This document shows, one piece after another, positions 35,383 to 42,948 of a stretch of 64,000 nt of DNA (the first letter of the stretch is position 1; each line of letters begins with the position of its first letter). The notes below the pieces were generated by a model that had not been told where the DNA came from, did no database searches, and saw only the letters and a program-made list of their open reading frames with translations. The translations under genes and the position numbers were made by a program. The DNA lies in NCBI RefSeq assembly GCF_016894345.1, contig NZ_CP069798.1, positions 2,067,385-2,131,384 on the forward strand, written 5' to 3'. Origin of the DNA: Paralysiella testudinis. Lineage in GTDB: Bacteria; Pseudomonadota; Gammaproteobacteria; Burkholderiales; Neisseriaceae.

Positions 35383-36450
35383 TTACAAGCCGCCGTTACC
35401 GCCGCGCAAGCCATTGGCGATTTCGCGCACGGCGCTCACATACATGCGGCTGTGATTATACTGCCAAACGGTGTAAAAATTATTCAGGCCCAGCCAATAC
35501 TGGTATTGCCCGGGGGCGATTTCCAGCTGGTAGAGCAGTGCTTTTTCACGGTCGGCCACATGGCCGGGCACTTGCACGCCCAAACGGCGGAAATCGCCCA
35601 CGGTGTGGTTAAGCTCGGTTTTGGCATCAAGCAGCGCCTGCAATTCGGGCGTGATATTGAGTTGCACCGGCACTGCCATCGGTGCGCCGGTTTGCCAGCC
35701 GTGCTGTTTCATATAATTGGCCACGGAAGCGGCCACATCGCCAACATTATTCCAGATATCGCGGTGGCCGTCGCCATCCCAATCCACCGCCCATTGGCGG
35801 TAGCTGGAAGGCATAAATTGCGGCATGCCCATGGCGCCGGCATAGCTGCCTTTAAAGGTGAACATGTCTTGCTTTTCTTCGTGCGCCAATTGCAAGAATT
35901 GATCCAGCTCTTTTTGGAAAAATTCGGCGCGGCGCGGATAGCTGAAAGCCAAGGTGGTGAGCGAATCGCCCAAGCGGAACGAGCCCATATTGCTGCCGTA
36001 GTTGGTTTCGATGCCCACAATTGCCACAATCAGCTCCGAAGGCACGCCATAGCGCTGCGACACCGCATCAATCACCGCCACATTATTGCGCCAAAAGCGG
36101 TCGCCATTTTGAATGCGGCTGCCGCTAACATTGTTTTGGCGAAACTCATACCATGGCCGCGATGTGCCGGGGCGATCCATAATGCTGATAATATTGGGCT
36201 TCTGCTCTACGTTGCCAAAAAACACCTCCAATTCGGGGCGCGAAAAGCCGCCACGCGCCACGCGCTGGCTAATAAAGCGCTGCACATCCGGGCGGGTAAG
36301 CAAGCCTTGGCCAATGTATTGGGCATCCAGATGGGTTTGATGGGTTGGCACCGGCGGCACCGTTTCGGCAGCTGTTTCAGTTTGCACCGTGGCGCTTTGG
36401 CAGGCGGCCAGCAGCATGGTGAGCGCCAGCGTGGGCAGATGTTTTTTCAT
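35383..36450 (-). CDS. mltB: Membrane-bound lytic murein transglycosylase B
   Basis: Lipoprotein (lipobox LAAC, Cys at 17) of 355 residues that cleaves peptidoglycan between MurNAc and GlcNAc. The catalytic Glu is in IVAIVGIETNYGSNMGSF, and the SLT fold is supported by YAGAMGMPQFMPSSYRQWAVD (20-residue limit: core GAMGMPQFMPSSY) and the DGDGHRDIWNNVGDV loop, which in Slt35 holds a calcium EF-hand-like site. It follows clpP in the same direction after an inverted uptake-sequence pair. Confidence 0.95.
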   Translation of the reverse strand: MKKHLPTLALTMLLAACQSATVQTETAAETVPPVPTHQTHLDAQYIGQGLLTRPDVQRFISQRVARGGFSRPELEVFFGNVEQKPNIISIMDRPGTSRPWYEFRQNNVSGSRIQNGDRFWRNNVAVIDAVSQRYGVPSELIVAIVGIETNYGSNMGSFRLGDSLTTLAFSYPRRAEFFQKELDQFLQLAHEEKQDMFTFKGSYAGAMGMPQFMPSSYRQWAVDWDGDGHRDIWNNVGDVAASVANYMKQHGWQTGAPMAVPVQLNITPELQALLDAKTELNHTVGDFRRLGVQVPGHVADREKALLYQLEIAPGQYQYWLGLNNFYTVWQYNHSRMYVSAVREIANGLRGGNGGL

Positions 36451-36521
36451 GGCTTTGCTTCCTTATGATGCAGGTATGGCAACAAAAACGCAGTTTACCA
36501 CAACCGCGCGGCGGCCAAAGC

Positions 36522-36549
36522 ATTCAGGCAGCCGCAAAGGCTGCCTGAA
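36522..36549. terminator. Inverted uptake-sequence pair after clpP
   Basis: ATTCAGGCAGCC (near-perfect copy, about 36522-36533) and AGGCTGCCTGAA (36538-36549) form a short-loop hairpin. It lies between the clpP stop and the mltB start. Confidence 0.65.
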
Positions 36550-36571
36550 ACACATTCAAACGATATGGCTA

Positions 36572-37198
36572 CTATACCGCATCCGCACGGCTTTTAACCA
36601 CCTGGTCGATTAAGCCGTATTTCAGCGCTTCTTCGGCTGACATAAAATTGTCGCGATCGGTGTCTTTTTCCAATTGCGCCAGCTTTTTGCCGCTGTGTTT
36701 GGCCAGCAGCTCATTCAGCTTTTGCTTGAGCTTCAACAGCTCGCGGGCATGGATTTCGATATCCGAAGCCTGGCCGCCCAAGCCACCGCTGATTAAAGGC
36801 TGGTGAATCATTACCCGGCTGTTGGGCAGCGCAAAACGCTTGCCTTTGGCGCCTGCCGACAACAAAAACGCGCCCATGCTGGCGGCCTGCCCCAAACACA
36901 GGGTGGACACATCGGGCTTGATGAAATTCATGGTGTCGTAAATCGACATCCCCGCCGTTACCGAGCCGCCAGGCGAATTAATATAGAGCGAAATATCCTT
37001 ATCCGGGTTTTCGCTTTCCAAAAACAGCAGCTGCGCCACCACCAAATTGGCAGTGGCATCGTTGACCGGCCCCACCAAAAACACAATGCGCTCTTTCAAG
37101 AGGCGCGAGTAGATGTCGTAAGCGCGCTCGCCACGGCCGCTTTGCTCCACCACCATCGGCACCAAGCCCAGATTATTAATTGTCGGCATCATCGCCAC
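36572..37198 (-). CDS. clpP: ATP-dependent Clp protease proteolytic subunit
   Basis: Serine protease of 208 residues; 14 subunits form the chamber used by ClpX or ClpA. The catalytic Ser is in [16 protein letters not shown] and His in [12 protein letters not shown], with Asp further on (near KDTDRDNFM). The N-terminus ([18 protein letters not shown]) is short, as in other proteobacteria. A GGAGTGGCG site lies before the ATG. It is encoded after tig, the usual order, with a deleted Correia-type element between them. clpX is not seen next to it. Confidence 0.96.
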   Translation of the reverse strand: MAMMPTINNLGLVPMVVEQSGRGERAYDIYSRLLKERIVFLVGPVNDATANLVVAQLLFLESENPDKDISLYINSPGGSVTAGMSIYDTMNFIKPDVSTLCLGQAASMGAFLLSAGAKGKRFALPNSRVMIHQPLISGGLGGQASDIEIHARELLKLKQKLNELLAKHSGKKLAQLEKDTDRDNFMSAEEALKYGLIDQVVKSRADAV

Positions 37199-37206
37199 TC
37201 CTTGTT

Positions 37207-37275
37207 ATATCAACCCTAGAAAATAGCCTAACTGCGTTGGCTCGCCTTGTTGTCTTAATTTTGTAGAATAGGTAT
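37207..37275. mobile_element. Deleted Correia-type element, about 69 bp (copy E)
   Basis: The ends ATATCAACCCTAGAAAATA and the complement of ATACCTATTCTACAAAATTA are degenerate versions of the terminal repeats of copies A-D. Between them only CTAACTGCGTTGGCTCGCCTTGTTG remains as fragments (core GCGTTGGCTCGCCTTG). The CAGACAGTAC centre is missing, so this is an internally deleted relic. It sits between tig and clpP. Confidence 0.7.
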
Positions 37276-37352
37276 TTAAATTTGAAGAAAAAGCACCCAA
37301 GCAGCGCTAAACCACTTCGGTGCTTTTATCAATATAACGGTTTCAGGCAGCC

Positions 37353-38660
37353 TTAGCTTTGCTGGCCCATTACTTCGTCAAACGACATGGCTTTGTCGGT
37401 AACCTTGGCTTGGCCCAATACATAGTCCACCACATTGGCTTCAATCGCCAAAGAAGTGGGGCCTTGCAGGTTTTTGGCATCGCTCATATACCAATCGATG
37501 ACTTCTTGCGGGTCTTCGTAGCTTTCGGCAAATTCGCCCACGATTTCGCGCACTTGGCCTTCTTTCGGCTCCAGTTTTTGGTCGTCCACCAGCTGCGCCA
37601 AAATCAAGCCCAAAGCCACGCGGCGCTCGGCCTGTGCGGTAAACATATCGGCGGGCAAATCTAAGTTGGCCGCGTCCATGCCTTGGTTGGTGAAGTTTTG
37701 CTTCATGTCTTCGGCCAAGCGGGCGGCTTCTTCGGCCACCAAAGCTTTGGGCAGCTCAATGCTGGTGGCGGCCAACAAGGCGTTCATCACGCTTTCTTTG
37801 GTTTGGTCTTTAACGCGGCGGTTAACTTCGCGGCTCACGTTTTTCTTCACTTCTTCGCGCATTTTGGCCACATCGCCATCCACAATGCCCAAGGTTTTGG
37901 CAAATTCAGCATCCACTTCCGGCAACACCGCTTCGGCCACGTTTTTCAGGGTAATGGTGAACACGGCGGTTTTACCGGCCACATCTTTGCCATGGTAGTC
38001 TTCAGGGAAGGCCACGGTCACTTCTTTTACATCGCCCTCTTTCATGCCGCGGATACCGGCTTCAAATTCAGGCAGCATCTGGCCTTTACCCAATACAAAC
38101 GGGTAGTTTTCAGACGCACCGCCTTCAAAGGCTTCGCCGTCGATTTTACCGGCAAAGTCGATAATCACACGGTCGCCGTCTTGGGCTTCGCGCTCCACAC
38201 GATTAAAACGGGTGCGTTGTTGGCGCAGGATATCGATGGTTTTGTCGATTTCGGCATCGCCCACTTCGGTAGACACTTTCACCACTTCTTGTGCGCTCAA
38301 GTCGCCCACAGTCACCTCGGGGAACACTTCAAACAGCGCGGCCACTTTAAACGCTTTGTCGTCGTCTTGTGTTTCCAAGCCTTCAAAGCGGGGGAAACCG
38401 GCCACTTTCACATCGGCTTCGCTCACGGCATCGTAAAAGGCTTTTTGTACTTCTTGGTTCAGCACTTCATCGCGAATACCGGCACCATACATGGCGTCTA
38501 CCATTTTCAGCGGTGCTTTGCCGGGGCGAAAGCCATCTACTTTGGCGCGTTTTTGTGCATTTTGCAGGCGCGCGGCCACATGGGCATTGATGTCTTCCCA
38601 CGGCAAAGCCAAAATGATTTTACGTTCCAGATTGCTCAATTTTTCTACCGTTACGCTCAT
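37353..38660 (-). CDS. tig: Trigger factor chaperone
   Basis: Ribosome-bound chaperone and prolyl isomerase of 435 residues (E. coli 432). The N-terminal ribosome-binding tail includes GFRPGKAPLKMVDAMYG. The FKBP domain (about 150-245) has DGDRVIIDFAGKIDGEAFEGG in pieces, and the C-terminal helical arms complete the protein. It precedes clpP in the same direction, the order found in many bacteria, though with a mobile-element relic between. A possible -10 (TATACA on the minus strand, 38691-38696) lies about 30 bp upstream. Confidence 0.96.
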   Translation of the reverse strand: MSVTVEKLSNLERKIILALPWEDINAHVAARLQNAQKRAKVDGFRPGKAPLKMVDAMYGAGIRDEVLNQEVQKAFYDAVSEADVKVAGFPRFEGLETQDDDKAFKVAALFEVFPEVTVGDLSAQEVVKVSTEVGDAEIDKTIDILRQQRTRFNRVEREAQDGDRVIIDFAGKIDGEAFEGGASENYPFVLGKGQMLPEFEAGIRGMKEGDVKEVTVAFPEDYHGKDVAGKTAVFTITLKNVAEAVLPEVDAEFAKTLGIVDGDVAKMREEVKKNVSREVNRRVKDQTKESVMNALLAATSIELPKALVAEEAARLAEDMKQNFTNQGMDAANLDLPADMFTAQAERRVALGLILAQLVDDQKLEPKEGQVREIVGEFAESYEDPQEVIDWYMSDAKNLQGPTSLAIEANVVDYVLGQAKVTDKAMSFDEVMGQQS

Positions 38661-38821
38661 CGCAAACCCTTAGTCTTTCAATGTGTTGATTGTATAAAAT
38701 AGCGAACCCGCGCCACCGCATTGCCAAGATTTGGCGGCGCACAGTAGCCGTGGGTACAAAACTAAAACCGCTAGTGTATCATAACTGAGCCGCTGTGTTT
38801 AAGCGGGTAATGCAACTAAAA

Positions 38822-38866
38822 ATTAAAGCAGGCTGCCTGAAAACACTTCAGGCAGCCTGCTTTAAT
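38822..38866. terminator. Perfect 20-bp uptake-sequence hairpin
   Basis: The uptake-sequence pair at 38830-38841 and 38847-38858 is extended by ATTAAAGC / GCTTTAAT, giving a perfect 20-bp stem with a 5-nt loop. It should terminate transcripts coming from the DUF1853 gene before tig. The 305-bp gap 38661-38965 also holds another single uptake-sequence copy near 38901 and no gene. Confidence 0.85.
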
Positions 38867-38965
38867 CAAAATAACCGATAACCTTAGGGTCTGTTCACAT
38901 TTCAGGCAGCCTCATTGCCACACTGTAAACCGCGCCGCACAATAACACAATAATAAGCCACGCCA

Positions 38966-39835
38966 TCACGCCGATGCCACTTTCATCAAGCGCCGTACTT
39001 CATGCCAATGGCCGTCGGGCCGTGCTTGCAATACCGCCACCATGCCGTGCGCAGTGCTTTGTTGTATTGCCGCCGCATCTTGTGTTTGGCTTTCAGGCAG
39101 CCTTTGCGGTGCCAGTAAATCCATGCGGCCAAGGGCGGCAAAACGCACGGTGCCCAAATCGGCTATAACGGCCAAGAGCTGCGGCCATTGCTTGCCCCAT
39201 AAACCGTGCCAGCCGTAAGGATTAAGCGGAGCCGGCAAGGGCGTGGTGGCAGCGGGTAAAAACAACATCCCGCGCAACACCGAAACGCTGTGCAGTGGAA
39301 CATCTGCCGATACACCCGCACGCTGTAAGGCTGCCTGAAACGCCGGGCTGTGCGCCAACGCCAGTTGGCTGTGCAATTTGGCGGCCTTGCCCGCCAAGGT
39401 GTCTTGCGGGTTAAGGCCGCGCCAATCGTCGGCACCACCATAGTATTTACACGCCAGTTCGATGTGGTAAAGCGTGCCGTTGAGTTCGGCGATAAAATCG
39501 GCCGCCCCGGCGGTTTGGCCGTTGGCGGCCAACACCGGCAGATTGTGTGCCAGCAGGCGTGCGTGCGGGGCGTGTGCCAGCCAAAAGGCCAGCAGTTGCT
39601 CGGCATACACGCCCAAGCGCCGGCCAAACGGGGCGTGGGTCTGCAAAAAATGCTGTAGCGGCGCCGGATTATCATCCAGCGCCAGCAAGTAGCGGAAACC
39701 ATCTTCGCCTAATAAGTTGCGCACCGGCAGCTCTACACCGCTTAGCCACGGCGGCGGCGCGGTGAGCAATACGGCCAAATCGCGCACCGCCGGGGTTTGC
39801 AGCTTCCACCATAATGCGTCAAGCGCATAATTCAT
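38966..39835 (-). CDS. DUF1853 family protein
   Basis: The 289-residue protein has the DUF1853 features: an N-terminal LQTPAVRDLAVLLTAPPPWL, then LDDNPAPLQHFLQ, a RRLGVYAEQLLAFWL block and a DFIAELNGTLYHIELACKYY region (conserved E and K residues resembling a nuclease-like core). The biochemical function is unknown. It lies 21 bp after trmJ in the same direction and is probably co-transcribed with it. Confidence 0.85.
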   Translation of the reverse strand: MNYALDALWWKLQTPAVRDLAVLLTAPPPWLSGVELPVRNLLGEDGFRYLLALDDNPAPLQHFLQTHAPFGRRLGVYAEQLLAFWLAHAPHARLLAHNLPVLAANGQTAGAADFIAELNGTLYHIELACKYYGGADDWRGLNPQDTLAGKAAKLHSQLALAHSPAFQAALQRAGVSADVPLHSVSVLRGMLFLPAATTPLPAPLNPYGWHGLWGKQWPQLLAVIADLGTVRFAALGRMDLLAPQRLPESQTQDAAAIQQSTAHGMVAVLQARPDGHWHEVRRLMKVASA

Positions 39836-39856
39836 GCGGCATTCCTTTCAGGCAGC

Positions 39857-40660
39857 CTATTTGATTTGCCGCGACACGGTATTGAAAAAACCGCGCAAGA
39901 TGTCGATGTCTTCGGTGGTGGGCGCGGCGCGGTCGAACAGCACGGCCATGCGTCGCATCAGCCGCGCTTCGTTGCGGCGGTTGAAAAAGCCGGTTTCATT
40001 CATCAGTGCCTGCAAATGCGCCACCATGCCCGCGGTTTGAGCGTGGGTGGCCAAATTGGGCGATTGCTGCAAATAATCCATCGGCACATCGGTGTGGCTA
40101 AACAGCTCGTAGCTCACCACTTGCACCGCCTGCGCCAGATTCAAAGAAAAATAATCCGGATTGCCGTTGATGGTCATTAAGCGGTTGCAGCATTGCACTT
40201 CGTCTATGCTCAAGCCAAAGGTTTCATTGCCAAACACCAGCGCCACCGCCTGCCCGGCCTGCGCCGCTTGCAATAATTCGGGCGCCAGCTGGCGCGGGGT
40301 GTGCATCGGCGCGGTAAGCTCACGCTTGCGGCTGGTGAGCGCACAGCTGAGCACCGTATCGGCCAAGGCCTCTGCCAAAGTGGCCACAATACGGGCGTTT
40401 TCCAACACATCGCGCGCGCCGGAAGCCAATACAAAGCTTTCTTCAGGCAGCCTGAAATCTTGCGGCTGCGCGGGGTTAAACAGCGGCGGCTCGGCCGTCA
40501 TCGGCGTGGCCATCAGATTCGGCGCCACCAAAGTGAGGCGGGTAAGCCCCATGGTTTTCATGGCGCGGGCGGCGGCGCCGATATTGGCCGGGTGGCTGGT
40601 GCGCGACAACACCACATTAATATGATGAAGATACGCGGGCAAAGCGGGTTTATCGAGCAT
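39857..40660 (-). CDS. trmJ: tRNA (cytidine/uridine-2'-O)-methyltransferase TrmJ-like
   Basis: SPOUT methyltransferase of 267 residues when started at ATG 40660 (MLDKPALPAYLHHI). The N-terminal catalytic domain has VVLSRTSHPANIGAAARAMK and the knot region ALVFGNETFGLSIDEV with NGNPDYFSLNLAQAVQVVSY. A C-terminal extension contains FFNRRNEARLMRRM. TrmJ modifies position 32 of tRNA anticodon loops. The length and C-terminal extension fit TrmJ better than TrmL; the exact tRNA targets are not determined. The frame extends upstream to 40735 without support. Confidence 0.88.
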   Translation of the reverse strand: MLDKPALPAYLHHINVVLSRTSHPANIGAAARAMKTMGLTRLTLVAPNLMATPMTAEPPLFNPAQPQDFRLPEESFVLASGARDVLENARIVATLAEALADTVLSCALTSRKRELTAPMHTPRQLAPELLQAAQAGQAVALVFGNETFGLSIDEVQCCNRLMTINGNPDYFSLNLAQAVQVVSYELFSHTDVPMDYLQQSPNLATHAQTAGMVAHLQALMNETGFFNRRNEARLMRRMAVLFDRAAPTTEDIDILRGFFNTVSRQIK

Positions 40661-40727
40661 GGGTTTGACTTTAAAAAAGCGGAATACGCAGTGATTCAGG
40701 CTACCTGAAACACCAAACGCGCCATTG

Positions 40728-40833
40728 TATCGCAAAGAAACTAAATAATCCTACGGCGTTGGCTCGCCTGGTCGTACGTGTGTACTGTCTGCGGCTCCCC
40801 GCCTTGTATGATTTATTTATTTTCTTTGCTATA
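40728..40833. mobile_element. Correia-type element with different terminal repeats, 106 bp (copy F)
   Basis: The ends TATCGCAAAGAAACTAAATA and the complement of TATAGCAAAGAAAATAAATA form the terminal repeat, unlike copies A-E. The interior has the same core (CCTACGGCGTTGGCTCGCC, TGTACTGTCTGCGG, CCGCCTTGT) and no insert. It lies between the divergent trmJ and suhB starts, next to an Eikenella-type uptake sequence (40699-40710). The rest of this 387-bp gap holds a single uptake sequence and a probable suhB promoter. Confidence 0.85.
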
Positions 40834-40930
40834 GCTCAATCGGTGCAAAACATCATTTCAGGCAGCCTTTAATCACCACAGCCGCCGCAATTAATCCGCT
40901 CTGCCCCTATGGCAAGCATTTATTTTGGCG

Positions 40931-40936
40931 TATAAT
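40931..40936 (+). promoter_or_regulatory. Possible suhB promoter -10 box
   Basis: A perfect TATAAT lies 112 bp upstream of the suhB ATG. There is no strong -35, only TTGGCG directly adjoining it, so confidence is limited. Confidence 0.35.
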
Positions 40937-41047
40937 TTGCGCCAACCTGCCGCAAGCATCCGCATTGCGGCTTTTGCTCTTTGAATTTGCCGCCTTTAAC
41001 AAGCGCATCCGGGCATTGCCGCCCGCCGCCAAACACGAGTACGCACC

Positions 41048-41887
41048 ATGACCCCCATTCTTACCACCGCCTTTAAAGCCGCCCGCAAAGCCGGTCACAT
41101 GATGACCCGCGCCGCCGGCAATCTGGACGCCATCAAAGTAGACAGCAAAGCTTTTAACGACTTTGTGTCCGATGTTGACCGCGAAGCCGAAGCCATTATT
41201 CTGGACAGCCTGCTCTACAGCCACCCGGATCACCTTATCCGCAGCGAAGAAGGCGGCTACTTTACCGGCAGCAAAAGCCGCGACGGCGTGGAAATCCGCC
41301 AGCTCAGCGCCGCCGAAGTACCGGCCAAGCCCGAATACGAATGGATTATCGACCCCTTAGACGGCACCACCAATTTCTTGCACGGCCACAAACAATACGC
41401 CATTTCCATGGCCTTGCTGCACAAAGGCGTGTTGGCTGAAGCGCTGGTATTCGCCCCCGAATACAACGACCTCTACACCGCCAGCCGCGGCCAAGGTGCA
41501 CTGCTCAACGACAAACGCATCCGCGTTAGCAACCGCATCGAATTGCCGCAATGCCTGATTGCCACCGGCTTTCCGGTGGTAGACCAAAGCATGATGGACA
41601 CCTACTTGGCCATTCTCAAAGACTTCCTCGCCAAAACCGCCGGTGGCCGCCGTGAAGGCGCGGCATCATTGGATTTGTGCCATGTGGCCAGCGGCCGCGT
41701 AGACGGCTTTTTCGAATTCAACCTCAAGCCGTGGGACATCGCCGCCGGCGCCCTGATTGCCAAAGAAGCCGGTGCCATCATCACCGATATGCACGGCGAA
41801 GGCAGTTGGCTGGAAAGCGGCGACATCGTGGCCGCCAACCCCAAAGTGCTGGCGCAGATGCTGCAAATTATCGGCGCGCATCTGTAA
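41048..41887 (+). CDS. suhB: Inositol-1-monophosphatase family protein SuhB
   Basis: Metal-dependent phosphatase of 279 residues (E. coli SuhB 267). Metal-binding motifs are SEEGGYF, WIIDPLDGTTNFLHG and the C-terminal KPWDIAAGALIAKEAG. Besides inositol phosphatase activity, SuhB in E. coli joins the ribosomal RNA antitermination complex. The start lies after a long leader with a possible -10 box. A terminator follows directly. Confidence 0.94.
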   Translation: MTPILTTAFKAARKAGHMMTRAAGNLDAIKVDSKAFNDFVSDVDREAEAIILDSLLYSHPDHLIRSEEGGYFTGSKSRDGVEIRQLSAAEVPAKPEYEWIIDPLDGTTNFLHGHKQYAISMALLHKGVLAEALVFAPEYNDLYTASRGQGALLNDKRIRVSNRIELPQCLIATGFPVVDQSMMDTYLAILKDFLAKTAGGRREGAASLDLCHVASGRVDGFFEFNLKPWDIAAGALIAKEAGAIITDMHGEGSWLESGDIVAANPKVLAQMLQIIGAHL

Positions 41888-41907
41888 TTCTGTATCCGTG
41901 CTTTATC

Positions 41908-41932
41908 AAACCGGCCTTTGGGGTCGGTTTTT
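41908..41932 (+). terminator. Rho-independent terminator after suhB
   Basis: AAACCGGCC and GGTCGGTTT pair over 9 bp with one G-U wobble and a 5-nt loop. A T-run (to 41932) follows. Confidence 0.82.
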
Positions 41933-42032
41933 ATTTGTGCCGCATCAACACCCACACCCCGATTTGCCGATTTGCCGCTTCAACCGTACAATCAACAGCC
42001 TCTCACATAATGAAATGATAGGAAGCACCATT

Positions 42033-42773
42033 ATGCTGGCCATTATCGGCGGCAGCGGCTTAAGCACGCTGCCTGAAGTGTCGTTCACCCGCAAGCAAAT
42101 CATCCGCACGCCCTACGGCCTGCCGTCGGCACCGCTGTATTTCGGTCGCATGGGCGCGCAGGAAGTGGTGTTTTTGTCGCGCCACGGTGCGCATTATGCT
42201 TTGGCACCGCATGAAATCAACTACCGCGCCAATCTGTGGGCGTTGCGCGAAGCCGGTGCTGAAGGGATTATTTCCGTTACCGCCGTGGCCAGCTTGTGCG
42301 CACACATCGCCCCCGGCTCGCTGGTGATTCCGAACGATTTAATCGACTACACCTACGGGCGCCACCACACCTTTTTTGAAGGCCAAAACCAAGAAGTGGT
42401 GCACACCGATTTTGCCTGCCCCTACAGCGAAGACTTGCGCCACAGCATCCGCACTCTGGCCGCCGCCACCCATACCCAGCTTACCCAACAAGCCGTTTAC
42501 GCCTGCATTCAAGGCCCACGCCTGCCTACTTGTGCCGAAGCGCGCCGCTATGCGCAAGACGGTGCCGAAGTGCTGGGCATGACCGGCATGCCGGAAGCCA
42601 TTTTGGCACGCGAGCTTAGCCTGCCCTATGCGCCCGTGTGCGGTGTGATTGGCCAAGCCGCCAATTTATCGTGCACCGACACCACGCCCGACTTCCGCCG
42701 CCAACACAGCCATGCCGCCATGGCACACATCCGCCATCTGCTCACCGGTTTGGCCGATGGCGAAACCGCATAA
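42033..42773 (+). CDS. S-methyl-5'-thioadenosine / thioinosine phosphorylase
   Basis: Purine nucleoside phosphorylase of 246 residues starting MLAIIGGSGLSTLPEV, with AGGAAG eight bases before the ATG (the frame extends upstream without support). Family features are the phosphate-binding GGSGL, SRHGAHYALAPHEINYRANLW in pieces (RHG, HEINYRAN) and GPRLPTCAEARRY. The size matches the Pseudomonas methylthioinosine phosphorylase rather than the longer MtnP of about 290 residues. It recycles the methylthio-nucleoside from polyamine and SAM metabolism. The exact base preference is uncertain. Confidence 0.87.
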   Translation: MLAIIGGSGLSTLPEVSFTRKQIIRTPYGLPSAPLYFGRMGAQEVVFLSRHGAHYALAPHEINYRANLWALREAGAEGIISVTAVASLCAHIAPGSLVIPNDLIDYTYGRHHTFFEGQNQEVVHTDFACPYSEDLRHSIRTLAAATHTQLTQQAVYACIQGPRLPTCAEARRYAQDGAEVLGMTGMPEAILARELSLPYAPVCGVIGQAANLSCTDTTPDFRRQHSHAAMAHIRHLLTGLADGETA

Positions 42774-42948
42774 TTCTGTGCTTGTTTTCAGGTAGCCTTT
42801 TAAAGTTGTGTCGGGTACACACGGCGCATCCTAGCGCTAAATATAGATTAATCATGACAATAGCAAGCCAAAGCCTTGTCCAGCCTGCTTTGCAGACACA
42901 GCCAACTGGTGTACTCTTGCTTGGTTTTCCGCCGCACCCCGTTTTTTT

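Noticed and set aside
35212..36468. Open plus-strand frame of 418 codons
   Set aside because: It is antisense to mltB and the lipoprotein, both with clear motifs, and has no recognisable domain.
37683..38702. Open plus-strand frame of 339 codons
   Set aside because: It is antisense to trigger factor, which accounts for the coding pattern.
42815..42835. GTACACACGGCGCATCCTAGC segment, resembling GTGTGCACGGCGCACCCTAC at 21376
   Set aside because: The two segments share a short motif seen in many bacterial intergenic regions. Two degenerate copies are not enough to define a repeat family here.
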